This document shows positions 1-8,433 of a stretch of 64,000 nucleotides of DNA, piece by piece; position 1 is the first letter of the stretch; every line of letters begins with the position of its first letter. Below the pieces are notes generated by a model. That model searched no databases, was not told where the DNA came from, and worked only from the letters and a program-made list of their open reading frames with translations. The position numbers and the translations under genes are program-made. The stretch is from positions 51,071-115,070 of the forward strand of contig JAPFDT010000054.1 of NCBI GenBank assembly GCA_026169815.1, in the 5' to 3' direction. This DNA comes from Pseudogracilibacillus sp. GTDB lineage: Bacteria > Bacillota > Bacilli > Bacillales > Amphibacillaceae.

Positions 1-1
1 A

Positions 2-286
2 CCAATTTCAACGCATAGTTTGTATATACGATTAATTTTTGAAACAGGTATAGGCGGTCTTATTATATTTCTTTGTTTCTTTCTCCTTTGTTTATATCAT
101 GCTATCAAATTATTAAAAATCACATCAGCTACGTTTCAAGGGTACTTCGTCATTATCGTAGCTACTTTAATAGGTATTTTATTTAATAGTATGTTTATCG
201 ACACATTGCATTGGCGACACACGTGGTTGTTATGTGCTCTTCCCTTTATGAAACAAGATAAATTACTTTATAGAAAGGATGGTTAA
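2..286 (+). CDS. O-antigen ligase/polysaccharide polymerase (Wzy-like), C-terminal fragment
   Basis: The reading frame is open from the window edge, so the gene begins outside. About 94 C-terminal residues are visible. They start with a THSLYIRLIFETG segment, which resembles the conserved H-x-x-Y/L...ETG loop of the Wzy/O-antigen ligase (Wzy_C) family, followed by two hydrophobic membrane segments and a basic tail. Family members are integral membrane enzymes that polymerise or transfer lipid-linked glycans. The stop lies 2 bases before the next glycosyltransferase start, so it belongs to the same exopolysaccharide operon. The assignment rests on this motif and the context only. Confidence 0.7.
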   Translation, partial: PISTHSLYIRLIFETGIGGLIIFLCFFLLCLYHAIKLLKITSATFQGYFVIIVATLIGILFNSMFIDTLHWRHTWLLCALPFMKQDKLLYRKDG

Positions 287-288
287 CG

Positions 289-1425
289 ATGCGAATTGTT
301 CAACTTATTACACGAATGGACGTCTTAGGTGGCGCTCAAACACATGTTATGGATTTAACAAAAGGACTTATCGAAAAAGATCATGAGGTCATCGTCATTT
401 CTTATGGTACTAGTGCATTAACTGAACAGCTACAACAACTAAATATCCAATATATTGAAATTCCTAGTTTAACCGTTCCTATTCATCCTTTTAAAGATTT
501 TCGAGCTTTTATCCATCTTAAAAAAATCTTACAACGAGTCAATCCTGATTTATTAGCAATCCATTCTTCTAAAGTAGGAATTATTGGTCGTTTAGCTGGA
601 GCTTATTTAAAAATTCCTACTGTATTTACAGCACATAGTTGGGCGTTCTCGGGTATTGAGTCATCGTGGAAAAAACAAATTTTTATTAAAATTGAACGCT
701 TTGTCGGATTATTGTCAAAGGGGATCATCACTGTTTCCCAGTATAATCTGGAAGAAGCAATCCAATACAAAATAGCTAGGAAGGTTGATAAAACGATGAT
801 TCATAACGGGATAGTTGATACTATAACTTCGACGAATCGTACACGGAATAAAGATTCACCAATACATTTAGTAATGGTTGCTCGTTTCGCATCACCGAAA
901 AATCATCGACTTTTGTTGGATGCTTTGAAACAAGTGTCTCATCGTTCATGGAAATTAACATTAGTTGGAGGAGGACCATTACTACAAGATATCCAATTAT
1001 ATGCAAAAACTTGTCAGCTAGATAAACAAATTACTTTTACTGGAGAATCAACTAATGTTGAAGCGATTTTACAAAGTGCTGATGTGTTTCTGTTAATCTC
1101 AACGTCTGAAGGATTACCAATTAGTATTATCGAAGCAATGCGAGCTAGTTTGCCAACTATTGCCTCTCACGTTGGGGGAGTAAATGAGTTAATTGACGAT
1201 AGTTCGACTGGTTTTTTAGTAGACAAAACAGATATCACACAACTAACGAAAAGATTGGAGCTAATTATTAATGATGATAATTTACGTAGGAAACTCGGTA
1301 TTAATGCACGGAATAAATTTTTACAACAATTTGCTCTAGAACAAATGATAGATAAAACAGAACATTATTATAAACAAGTGTTGTTTCAACATCAAACGAA
1401 CAAACAGGAGGTGCTACAGCGATGA
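289..1425 (+). CDS. Glycosyltransferase family 4 (GT-B)
   Basis: A 378-residue GT4 enzyme expected to transfer a sugar from a nucleotide donor to a growing glycan on the cytoplasmic membrane face. The N-terminal domain opens with the TRMDVLGGAQTHVMDL acceptor-side loop typical of GT4. The C-terminal domain has VARFASPKN, the VGGGPLL turn and the EGLPISIIEAMRASLPTIAS donor-binding E-x7-E motif. Length matches the family. It begins directly after the polymerase fragment and its stop overlaps the epimerase start by 4 bases, so translation is probably coupled. The acceptor and sugar cannot be told from sequence. Confidence 0.9.
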   Translation: MRIVQLITRMDVLGGAQTHVMDLTKGLIEKDHEVIVISYGTSALTEQLQQLNIQYIEIPSLTVPIHPFKDFRAFIHLKKILQRVNPDLLAIHSSKVGIIGRLAGAYLKIPTVFTAHSWAFSGIESSWKKQIFIKIERFVGLLSKGIITVSQYNLEEAIQYKIARKVDKTMIHNGIVDTITSTNRTRNKDSPIHLVMVARFASPKNHRLLLDALKQVSHRSWKLTLVGGGPLLQDIQLYAKTCQLDKQITFTGESTNVEAILQSADVFLLISTSEGLPISIIEAMRASLPTIASHVGGVNELIDDSSTGFLVDKTDITQLTKRLELIINDDNLRRKLGINARNKFLQQFALEQMIDKTEHYYKQVLFQHQTNKQEVLQR

Positions 1426-2339
1426 AAGTATTAATTACAGGTGGATCTGGTTTTATCGGGTCTCATATAGTAGAACAATTAAAGCGCGAAAACTATGACC
1501 TTATAATTGTTGATCGTAATAAATCGAAACAAACTTATTTTGAACAACAACAAATTCCTTACTATGCTTATGATATTCATGACAAAAATCTCGAGTATGT
1601 TTTTAAACAGGAGAAACCAGATGCGATTATTCATTTAGCAGCACAAATATCTGTCCCTCTTTCGATGAAAGATCCTGTTTTAGACATGAAAGTAAATGGT
1701 TATGGAACAATTAAATTGTTAAAATTAGCAACTAAATATCATGTTAAAAAGTTCATCTTCGCCTCTAGTGCTGCTGTTTACGGAACACCTAACTATATAC
1801 CGATGGATGAGACCCACCCAGTTGCACCAATTTCATTTTATGGCTTATCTAAAGCTGTTGGAGAGCAGTATATTCAAATGTTTCAAAACATACATGATAT
1901 TGATTGTTGTATTTTACGTTTTGCCAATGTGTACGGACCAGGGCAATCTGTAAAAGGAGAAGCTGGTGTGATTGCTATTTTTAATCATTTAATGAAGCAG
2001 AAATTACCCTTAACTATTTATGGTGATGGTGAACAAACCCGTGACTTTATCTATGTTAAAGATATTGCTAGTGCATGTGTTGCCTCACTCCAATTAACAG
2101 GGTCACATACGATTAATATTAGTTCAGATACTGCATGTTCGTTGAATGAATTAATCCAACATTTTATTCATTTATTTAATTATTCTGCTGTCACAAAATA
2201 CTTACCTGCTAACTTAGGTGATATCGAACATAGTCGCATGACCAACAACCGTGCTCGTACATTATTAAACTGGCAACCTAAATATTCCATGAAATTAGGT
2301 TTAAGTGAAATGTATCGATACTCCACGTTAACTAATTAA
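1422..2339 (+). CDS. NAD-dependent epimerase/dehydratase (extended SDR, GalE/WbpP-like)
   Basis: A 305-residue extended short-chain dehydrogenase that should convert a UDP- or other NDP-sugar into the precursor used by the neighbouring glycosyltransferase. It shows the Rossmann motif GGSGFIGSH at residues 7-15, the SSAAVYG segment, a catalytic YGLSK (Y-x3-K) near residue 142, and the GPGQ loop followed by the RDFIYVKDIA motif of UDP-glucose 4-epimerase-like enzymes. The start overlaps the upstream stop (ATGA). Whether it is a 4-epimerase, 4,6-dehydratase or another sugar modifier cannot be resolved. Confidence 0.9.
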   Translation: MKVLITGGSGFIGSHIVEQLKRENYDLIIVDRNKSKQTYFEQQQIPYYAYDIHDKNLEYVFKQEKPDAIIHLAAQISVPLSMKDPVLDMKVNGYGTIKLLKLATKYHVKKFIFASSAAVYGTPNYIPMDETHPVAPISFYGLSKAVGEQYIQMFQNIHDIDCCILRFANVYGPGQSVKGEAGVIAIFNHLMKQKLPLTIYGDGEQTRDFIYVKDIASACVASLQLTGSHTINISSDTACSLNELIQHFIHLFNYSAVTKYLPANLGDIEHSRMTNNRARTLLNWQPKYSMKLGLSEMYRYSTLTN

Positions 2340-2376
2340 AACTGTTAATTCATGATAGGTATGGAGGTGTGGCGAG

Positions 2377-3393
2377 TTGATAGTAGCACAACCCGGAGCA
2401 ATGATTGTATCACTTGATTTTGAATTATATTGGGGAGTACATGATGTTATAAGCTTAGATAAGTATCAACATAATCTAATCGGGGTACAGCAAGCGATTG
2501 AACAGATGTTACAATTATTTACCGACTATAATATTCAAGCAACATGGGCAATTGTTGGTCTGCTTTATTGTCATAACAAAAAAGAGATTAATAAGTTTAA
2601 ACCAGCACTCACCCCTAATTACACAAATGAAAAATTATCCGCCTATCATTTGATTGAAAATAAGCTGAAGGAAGATGATGATTCACGATTTTACTTTGCA
2701 CCAACTTTAATTAATCAAATTGCACAAACACCACATCAAGAAATAGCAACACACACATTTTCTCATTATTACACATTAGAACCAGAACAAACATTAGCTC
2801 AATTCACTGCCGATTTAGATGCAGCAATTAGGATAGCTAAGATGCATAATCATACTGTTTCATCTATTATTTTCCCGAGAAATCAGATAAATAAAGCTTA
2901 TCTTCAAGCATGTTTTGATAAAGGAATTACCGCTTATCGAGGAAATGAAAGAGGAATAATATATAACATTAAACAAAATGAACGTAAAAGATATTGGAAA
3001 CGTGGCATGCGCTTTATAGACCGATACATTAATTTAACTGGACATCAAACATATCCAATACAAGAAGTAGGTGAAAACAAACTACACAACATCCCAGCAA
3101 GCCGTTTTTTGAACCCTTACTCTTCTTCTTTAGTTATGTTCGAACGAGTAAGATTAAGAAGAATAAAACGTGCCATGACATACGCTGCAAAACATGGGGA
3201 GGTCTTTCATCTTTGGTGGCACCCTCATAATTTTGGAATCCATTTAACGAAAAACATGAGCGTATTGGAAGATATTTTACAACACTATGTATTATTAAAA
3301 GAACAATATGGCTTTATAAGTAAAAATATGACAACGATACTATCCGAAAATAACACAATCAATAAAATTACTACAGAAGAAAACATCATTTAA
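2377..3393 (+). CDS. Polysaccharide deacetylase family protein (NodB-like)
   Basis: A 338-residue protein of the carbohydrate esterase 4/NodB fold. The segment IVSLDFELYWG near residue 10 carries the first metal/catalytic Asp, HTFSHYY supplies the H-x3-H zinc motif, and WWHPHNFG is a late active-site loop. This variant, DFE-x-x-WG, is typical of exopolysaccharide-cluster deacetylases. I take the TTG start because a GGAGGTG ribosome site lies 7-8 bases upstream. No signal peptide is visible, so it probably acts in the cytoplasm or on lipid-linked intermediates. It sits between the epimerase and a FemAB-like gene in one transcription unit. Confidence 0.85.
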   Translation: MIVAQPGAMIVSLDFELYWGVHDVISLDKYQHNLIGVQQAIEQMLQLFTDYNIQATWAIVGLLYCHNKKEINKFKPALTPNYTNEKLSAYHLIENKLKEDDDSRFYFAPTLINQIAQTPHQEIATHTFSHYYTLEPEQTLAQFTADLDAAIRIAKMHNHTVSSIIFPRNQINKAYLQACFDKGITAYRGNERGIIYNIKQNERKRYWKRGMRFIDRYINLTGHQTYPIQEVGENKLHNIPASRFLNPYSSSLVMFERVRLRRIKRAMTYAAKHGEVFHLWWHPHNFGIHLTKNMSVLEDILQHYVLLKEQYGFISKNMTTILSENNTINKITTEENII

Positions 3394-3418
3394 TATACTG
3401 AAAAAGGATTGTGATCAT

Positions 3419-4255
3419 ATGGTTATTCAATGGAAAAAATATACTTTTAAATTAAACGAAATCTATGGCAATCAAAAATTGACTAGTCCAATACCAAAAG
3501 CGGATTTACACGCTTATTTTCAACAAAAACAATTAATGCCTTCACCAAAATGGTTTACACTACACAAACAAGTATTAACATTATGTATTGATTTAGAGCA
3601 ATCTGAAGAAGCAATGCGAAAAGATATGAATCGAACAACTCGCTACCAAATAAATAAAGCGGGAAGAGATAATTTACAATTAAAATTTTTAACTGATCCG
3701 ACAGATGAAGAAATCGAAGAATTTGTTGCTTTTTTCAACCCTTTTGCTAAAGAAAAAGCAATTGAACTTTGTCGGGTTGATAAACTATACTCCTTACGGG
3801 ACCATCAGCGCCTTGTCATTACGTATGTACTACACGAAGATGGACGCAAATTAGCCAGTCATTTATATATCGCAAATGAAGATAGAGCAATTATGCTTTA
3901 TTCTTGTTCAGGTCGATTTGCTAATTCAGACATCCCAGGCCTTCAAATTGGTCGTGCTAACCGTTATTTACATTGGCATGATATGTTATTTTTCAAAGAA
4001 AAAGGCATGAAGTATTATGATTTTCTTGGTTTATCAATTGATCCAAATAATGAGGACCAGCAAAATGTAAATACATTTAAAAAAGGATTTGGGGGCATTG
4101 AATTAATTGAATATCAAAGTTTTATCCCACAAAATTGGCGTGGTACATTGTTAGCTATCGCTTTAAAATGGCTATGGCGCAATCAACATGAAATCATTAA
4201 AAGAAATCATTTGCCTGTCCAATCATACTTATCAAAATTAGATACACAAAAATAA
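3419..4255 (+). CDS. FemAB/GNAT-fold acyltransferase of the exopolysaccharide cluster
   Basis: A 278-residue protein resembling the peptidoglycan-bridge (FemAB) and lipid-II aminoacyltransferase fold, within the GNAT superfamily. Visible features are SEEAMRKDMNRTTRYQINKAGR (shown here as positions about 61-82), a basic helix common to FemAB-like proteins, HEDGRKLASHLYI as the central acetyl-/aminoacyl-acceptor strand, and KGMKYYDFLGLS near the C-terminus. In capsule and EPS loci such genes add an acyl or amino-acid group to the glycan. Here it ends the cluster and is followed by a hairpin. The substrate is unknown. Confidence 0.7.
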   Translation: MVIQWKKYTFKLNEIYGNQKLTSPIPKADLHAYFQQKQLMPSPKWFTLHKQVLTLCIDLEQSEEAMRKDMNRTTRYQINKAGRDNLQLKFLTDPTDEEIEEFVAFFNPFAKEKAIELCRVDKLYSLRDHQRLVITYVLHEDGRKLASHLYIANEDRAIMLYSCSGRFANSDIPGLQIGRANRYLHWHDMLFFKEKGMKYYDFLGLSIDPNNEDQQNVNTFKKGFGGIELIEYQSFIPQNWRGTLLAIALKWLWRNQHEIIKRNHLPVQSYLSKLDTQK

Positions 4256-4304
4256 CTATAAATGCGTAGTCCAAATATATTCCAATTCAATCGAATAACC
4301 TCTC

Positions 4305-4340
4305 AAATTCCTCGAGATATAAAATTGACTCGAGGAATTT
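4305..4340 (+). terminator. Perfect 12-bp hairpin after the exopolysaccharide cluster
   Basis: AAATTCCTCGAG and CTCGAGGAATTT form a perfect 12-bp inverted repeat around a 12-base loop, followed by TTTTGCT. It lies 50 bases after the last cluster gene. It is a plausible terminator, although the loop is long and the T-run short. Confidence 0.5.
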
Positions 4341-4480
4341 TGCTCTCCCAATCAGAGTGTTGCTCTCCCAATCAGATTCTTGCTCTCCCGCTCACAATCT
4401 TGCTCTCCCAATCAGATTCTTGCTCTCCCAATCAGAATCTTGCTCTCCCGCTCACAATCTTGCTCTCCCGTTACTTAATT
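4341..4480. repeat. Seven in-phase 20-bp tandem repeats (TGCTCTCCC units)
   Basis: Units start at 4341, 4361, 4381, 4401, 4421, 4441 and 4461, exactly 20 bases apart. All begin TGCTCTCCC. Two alternating endings occur: type A is AATCAGA(T/A)TCT and type B is GCTCACAATCT. The first unit ends in GTGT and the last is degenerate after the ninth base. The block lies between convergent-free units (EPS cluster upstream, thiN downstream, same strand). The open frame running through it has no ribosome site and simply follows the repeat, so I do not call a gene. Confidence 0.9.
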
Positions 4481-4646
4481 TGCATATTCCTCCAAGTTTC
4501 ACATCACATGCTCTATTATAAAATTAAGCCCTATAATAGAACTAACTCACTTTCCATTACATATAACTCAGTTCTTTTTTACATTCTAGTTGTCATAAGG
4601 TTATAATTGATATACAACTAAAATTACGTTAGGCAAGGTGAAATTC

Positions 4647-5303
4647 ATGAAAACTGTTGCAATTGTCGGTAATGGTCCACACAATCATTTACCTGATTTT
4701 ACCTCGTATCAACATAAAGTGGATATTTGGATAAGCGCAGATGGCGGTGCGCTAAATTTAATCAATGAAGGAATCCATATTGATTATGCTGTTGGAGATT
4801 TTGATTCTATTAATGAAAAACAATATAACAAAATTCAACATCATGCTAATCGAGTCGAAACCTATCCCAAAGAAAAAAATGAAACAGATTTAGAAATCGC
4901 CTTACAAAAAGCGATAGAATTAAAGCCTAGTACTATAATTTTATTCGGTATAACAGGCGGAAGATTAGATCATTCTTTAATCAATATTCAATTGCTACAA
5001 AAAATACATGACAATAACATTTGTGGTCTCTTAATCGATCAATGGAATCAAGTAGAACTCACTCATCCTGGGACACACCACATTACTGAAGATAAATTTT
5101 ATCCATATATATCTTTTATCCCTTTAACAAATGAAGTGAAGAACATATCGTTGTCAGGATTTCGTTATCCACTTACTAATCATAACTTAACGTGGGGTTC
5201 TACTCGTTGTATCTCTAATGAGTTAACGGACTTAACTGGAACATGTACATATGAATCAGGAATTTTACTACTTATAAAAAGTCGAGATATAGAACTAGAA
5301 TAA
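4647..5303 (+). CDS. thiN: Thiamine pyrophosphokinase
   Basis: Transfers pyrophosphate from ATP to thiamine, giving thiamine diphosphate, in the cytoplasm. The TPK catalytic and binding motifs are present: SADGGALNLI, YAVGDFDS, the KNETDLEIAL segment and TGGRLDHSLINIQLL. About 218 residues, the usual size. I choose the ATG at 4647 rather than the GTG three codons earlier because AAGGTG at 4635-4640 is then correctly spaced. In many Bacillota thiN sits beside rpe/rsgA. Here it stands alone between a repeat block and an ABC-F gene, ending at a shared bidirectional terminator. Confidence 0.92.
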   Translation: MKTVAIVGNGPHNHLPDFTSYQHKVDIWISADGGALNLINEGIHIDYAVGDFDSINEKQYNKIQHHANRVETYPKEKNETDLEIALQKAIELKPSTIILFGITGGRLDHSLINIQLLQKIHDNNICGLLIDQWNQVELTHPGTHHITEDKFYPYISFIPLTNEVKNISLSGFRYPLTNHNLTWGSTRCISNELTDLTGTCTYESGILLLIKSRDIELE

Positions 5304-5327
5304 TGTCAGAAAGAAACTGATTAGATG

Positions 5328-5369
5328 TAAACCACCTATTTTGATAAAGATGATAAAATAGGTGGTTTA
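5328..5369. terminator. Bidirectional intrinsic terminator between thiN and the ABC-F gene
   Basis: A perfect 15-bp inverted repeat (TAAACCACCTATTTT / AAAATAGGTGGTTTA) with a 12-base loop lies between the convergent genes and is followed by a T-rich stretch on the plus strand. Confidence 0.85.
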
Positions 5370-5389
5370 TAATATTTTTTCAACTCGAC

Positions 5390-6964
5390 TTATATATTTT
5401 GCTTTAATTCTTTCTTCTCTTGTAATAACTTTTGAAATTCCTGATCCAATTGTTCAGAAGGCTCTATACTTAACCTACTTAATACATCTGATATTTTAGT
5501 TTCAATTAATAGTAGTTCTTCTTCGTTTTCATTTATTGTTCTATCATTTTGTTGCTCTTCATATTCTGCAAATGTTCCATCAAAAATTGTTATTTCTTGA
5601 TTATTGATTTCTAATATTTTTGTTGCAAGCTTCTTAACTAACATACGATCATGTGTGACAAATATAACTGTACCTTGATAATTTTGCATAAGTGTTTCAA
5701 ATGCTTCTAACGATTGTATATCTAAGAAGTTTGTCGGTTCGTCTAATACTAACATATTGACGTCACTTAAAAGTAGCTTCGCTAAAGCGACCTTTACTTT
5801 CTCACCACCACTTAATACATTTACTTTTTTATAAACATCATCATTCCTAAAATGCATTCGTGCCAACACCGTTCTTATTAAAGTTTCATTTTGCTTAGAT
5901 GTTAATTGTGTATTTTCTAAAATAGATTTTTCCTCATTTAAAATAGTTAAGTGTTGTGAAAAATAACCGATTTTAACTGCTGGAGATATAACGATCTCCT
6001 CTTCTTCTTGAATAATCTTTTTGATTAATGTTGTTTTTCCAGTCCCGTTTGCTCCGATAATCGCTAATTTATCACCACCACGAATATAGAAATTTACTGG
6101 CTTCCAAAGAAAATGAGCATTTATTTTACTAGATACTTGCTCAGCACGTACGATAACTTGATTTCTTATGATGTCTTCGTTTAATATATCCATTTTAATA
6201 GCAGGGATTTCTTTTGGTTTCTTAACTTCTTCCAATTGTTCTAATCTCGTTTCAAAAGCTGATGCAGTTTTTCTTAACTTTTTTTGTTTGTTGGCATAAT
6301 ATGGTTTGGCACCTTTCTGACGAGCATCTGTTACACTTAAATTTTTTGGCTTTTTTGTAGCTCGTTGTGCTCTCTCCTCTTTCTTGATTATCGCTTCTTT
6401 CAACTGTTGTTTTTCTTTTTCATATTTTTCAAATGCTGTTTGTTGTTCTTTGACTTCTAGAGCTTTTTGGTTTGCATAATCGTGATAATTTCCTTTATAT
6501 TCTGTTACAGTTCCATTATCAATTTCCCAAATGTCTGTGCAAAGTGTATCTAAAAAAGTCCGATCATGCGACACGACTAGCAATGTACGTTGCGAATCTA
6601 ATAACTTCCTCTCTAACCATTCTATTCGTTCCGCATCTAAATGAGTTGTTGGTTCATCCACCATTAGTATTCCAGGACTTTCATTAAAAGCTTCCTGAAG
6701 ATACATCTGGGTTATTTCGCCTCCACTTTTCTCTACTTCTGATCTTTTCAATTGCGGAACAAGTTTGATAGATGTCGAAAGGTCAATGTCACTTTTTTCT
6801 AGCAATATATTTCCTGCAAGTATGTTTAACAGTGTTGTTTTTCCGCTGCCGTTACGACCAATTATTCCGATGCGTTGATGACGATGTATTTTCAATGAAT
6901 CAATTTTGAATAACAACCTATCCTGTACCTTATAATTTACCGCAGTAGCTTCAAGTAATAACAT
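5390..6964 (-). CDS. Vga/VmlR-type ABC-F ribosome-protection ATPase (chromosomal copy)
   Basis: A 524-residue soluble protein with two ABC ATPase domains and no membrane segment, the build of antibiotic-resistance ABC-F proteins, which bind the ribosomal E site and displace pleuromutilin, lincosamide or streptogramin A drugs. Domain 1 has GIIGRNGSGKTTLL, a Vga-like degenerate signature KSGGEITQ and MVDEPTTHLD. Domain 2 has GANGTGKTT, LSGGEKVKVALAK and LVLDEPTNFLD. The linker between them is rich in Lys/Glu and contains QRATKKPKNLS, as in Vga proteins. It is clearly paralogous to the ABC-F gene on the ICE in this window. AAGGAG precedes the ATG. Expression is probably controlled by the attenuator upstream. 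The drug spectrum cannot be inferred from sequence. Confidence 0.9.
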   Translation of the reverse strand: MLLLEATAVNYKVQDRLLFKIDSLKIHRHQRIGIIGRNGSGKTTLLNILAGNILLEKSDIDLSTSIKLVPQLKRSEVEKSGGEITQMYLQEAFNESPGILMVDEPTTHLDAERIEWLERKLLDSQRTLLVVSHDRTFLDTLCTDIWEIDNGTVTEYKGNYHDYANQKALEVKEQQTAFEKYEKEKQQLKEAIIKKEERAQRATKKPKNLSVTDARQKGAKPYYANKQKKLRKTASAFETRLEQLEEVKKPKEIPAIKMDILNEDIIRNQVIVRAEQVSSKINAHFLWKPVNFYIRGGDKLAIIGANGTGKTTLIKKIIQEEEEIVISPAVKIGYFSQHLTILNEEKSILENTQLTSKQNETLIRTVLARMHFRNDDVYKKVNVLSGGEKVKVALAKLLLSDVNMLVLDEPTNFLDIQSLEAFETLMQNYQGTVIFVTHDRMLVKKLATKILEINNQEITIFDGTFAEYEEQQNDRTINENEEELLLIETKISDVLSRLSIEPSEQLDQEFQKLLQEKKELKQNI

Positions 6965-7006
6965 ATTTCCATCTCCTTATTCATTATTCAAAGGGGAAAT
7001 ATAAAA

Positions 7007-7038
7007 AGCCCCCTACTCTAGATTCAGAATAGGAGGCT
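7007..7038 (-). terminator. Attenuator terminator upstream of the ABC-F gene
   Basis: On the minus strand a 13-bp stem (AGCCTCCTATTCT with AGAGTAGGGGGCT, two G-U pairs) closes a 6-base loop and is followed by TTTTT. It lies 43 bases before the coding start, so it must be read through for expression. Confidence 0.85.
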
Positions 7039-7196
7039 CGAAACCGTATAGATGTACCCTAAAAAAACCTACATTTCTTAGGTTCAACTACGTATAACAA
7101 CCCAATCCTATTCTGAAAATCATCAAACCAAACATCATAAAAAAGCAGTTATCATCTGCCAAAATAAATGTTTGTGAAGTTTTCTGGAAAATAGGA

Positions 7197-7208
7197 TTAG
7201 TTGTTCAT
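7197..7208 (-). CDS. Three-codon leader ORF (Met-Asn-Asn)
   Basis: ATG AAC AAC TAA with AAAGGGTGA 10 bases upstream. A matching ribosome site, three-codon ORF and TAATC continuation occur in the leader of the ICE-borne ABC-F gene (29899-29910), where the peptide is Met-Ala-Tyr. Conservation of position and length but not of sequence suggests that translation or start/stop occupancy, rather than the peptide sequence, is what is sensed. Confidence 0.7.
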   Translation of the reverse strand: MNN

Positions 7209-7257
7209 CGTAATTGGGTCACCCTTTCTCAGTTTATTAATTATAGCTTACTATGTT

Positions 7258-8163
7258 TTATGAAATAATGTCAAGTTGATTTTCTCTTTCAGAACTTGGT
7301 AAATATATTGTTGACTTAAACAAGTCCCCATCGATATTTATTTCAAATGTTCCATTCTGGTTTTCAATGAGACTTTGTGTAATTGCTAAACCAAGTCCGC
7401 TACCATGACTAGACCTTGATTCATCTCCCCGTTTGAATCTTTCCATTAATTCATCTTCGGTAATGTTTAATTCATATTTAGAAATATTTTTAAAGCTAAT
7501 TTGTATGTTATCATTCTGATTAATAATATCAATATATACTCTTGAACCTTCTAATGCATAATTAAAAACATTAGATAAAATATTTTCAATCGAACGCCAT
7601 AATAGTTTCCCGTCCGCGATGACATATATTTTCTCTTCAGGATAATTAAATTTAAATGTAAGAGATTTTGCTGAGATTTGTTCACTTACTTCACCAATTC
7701 CCTGATTGATGAGAGCAACAACATCAATTTCGCCAAAATTAACAGGAATATCTCCACTTGAAGCTTTTGCAGCTGCAAATAAATCATCTGTCAACACTTC
7801 CAAGCGTTTTGACTTTTGCTCTAGTATGTCAATATATTCTTGCATTTTCTCTGGATTTGTTTCCGTTTTTAATAAATCGGTATATGTGATTAGAGATGTA
7901 AGTGGTGTTCTAATATCATGTGATACGTTAGTAATCAGCTCTGTTTTCATCCGTTCATTTTTCAATTCATTATGAACCGCCTGTTTAAATCCTTCATTGA
8001 TTCCATTAATGTTAGTTGCAAGTGTCGCAAACTCCCCTTTTCCATCGATATCAATATAGTGATGGAGGTTCCCTTCTTTCATCAATTTGGCACCTTCTTG
8101 TACTTTATTAAAATTCTTCACTTGTCTAAGTGTAATAGGATAGAGGATCCAATTAACTAATCC
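7258..8163 (-). pseudogene. Sensor histidine kinase, 5'-truncated
   Basis: About 300 residues of a two-component sensor kinase survive: a juxtamembrane piece (NWILYPITLRQVKNF), a HAMP-like linker, the H box NVSHDIRTPLTS with the phospho-accepting His, the N box SIENILSNVFNYA and the G box GSGLGLAIT. Coding sequence is open only back to a TAG just beyond 8163. The sensory transmembrane part expected at the N-terminus and any partner response regulator are absent. The GTG at 8121 has no ribosome site. The 3' end carries the TTGACA of the ABC-F promoter. I therefore read it as a remnant, though a cytoplasmic kinase fragment could in principle still be made. Confidence 0.75.
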
Positions 8164-8433
8164 CTATTTAATACCGGTACCTATTTAAATATCTTCAAGA
8201 CGAAGAACAATTAGTACAGTACTTTTTAATGTTGTCTGTTTTTTTTCATATTCTCCATCTGATTCTTTTATAAGTATTCTATTAAAAATCGCAACAGCTA
8301 ACGTAAAAGTTCTTTCTATTCAATTATGCAATGGCTTATTTTTCATCCGTAGTGTAAAATTATACTAAATCTACTTCAAGAAATAGCTATATTAGAACAG
8401 AATGTAACAAATGACCTTGTTAGGGGGCCTATC

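Larger units (their letters stand above)
6965..7274 (-). promoter_or_regulatory. Antibiotic-responsive attenuator leader of the chromosomal ABC-F gene
   Basis: Reading the minus strand, a TTGACA (7269-7274) and TATAAT (7240-7245) lie 23 bases apart, then comes a ribosome site AAAGGGTGA, a three-codon ORF, and three competing segments. Segment 1, at the uORF stop (CTAATCCTATT, about 7190-7200), can pair with segment 2 (TCAGAATAGGA, 7106-7116). Segment 2 can instead pair perfectly over 11 bp with TCCTATTCTGA (7024-7034), which is the 5' arm of the terminator. A ribosome stalled on the uORF would mask segment 1, free segment 2 and prevent termination. A second small hairpin (AACCTA/TAGGTT plus T-run) lies at about 7065-7083. 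The mechanism is inferred from pairing and from known vmlR/lmo0919-type regulation. Confidence 0.8.

Noticed and set aside
4341..4480. Possible CRISPR array
   Set aside because: Repeat units abut without unique spacers, are only 20 bp and no cas genes are present.
4262..4606. A 114-codon frame across the 20-bp repeats
   Set aside because: No ribosome site, sequence simply translates the tandem repeat, and the frame continues into AT-rich DNA of no recognisable protein.
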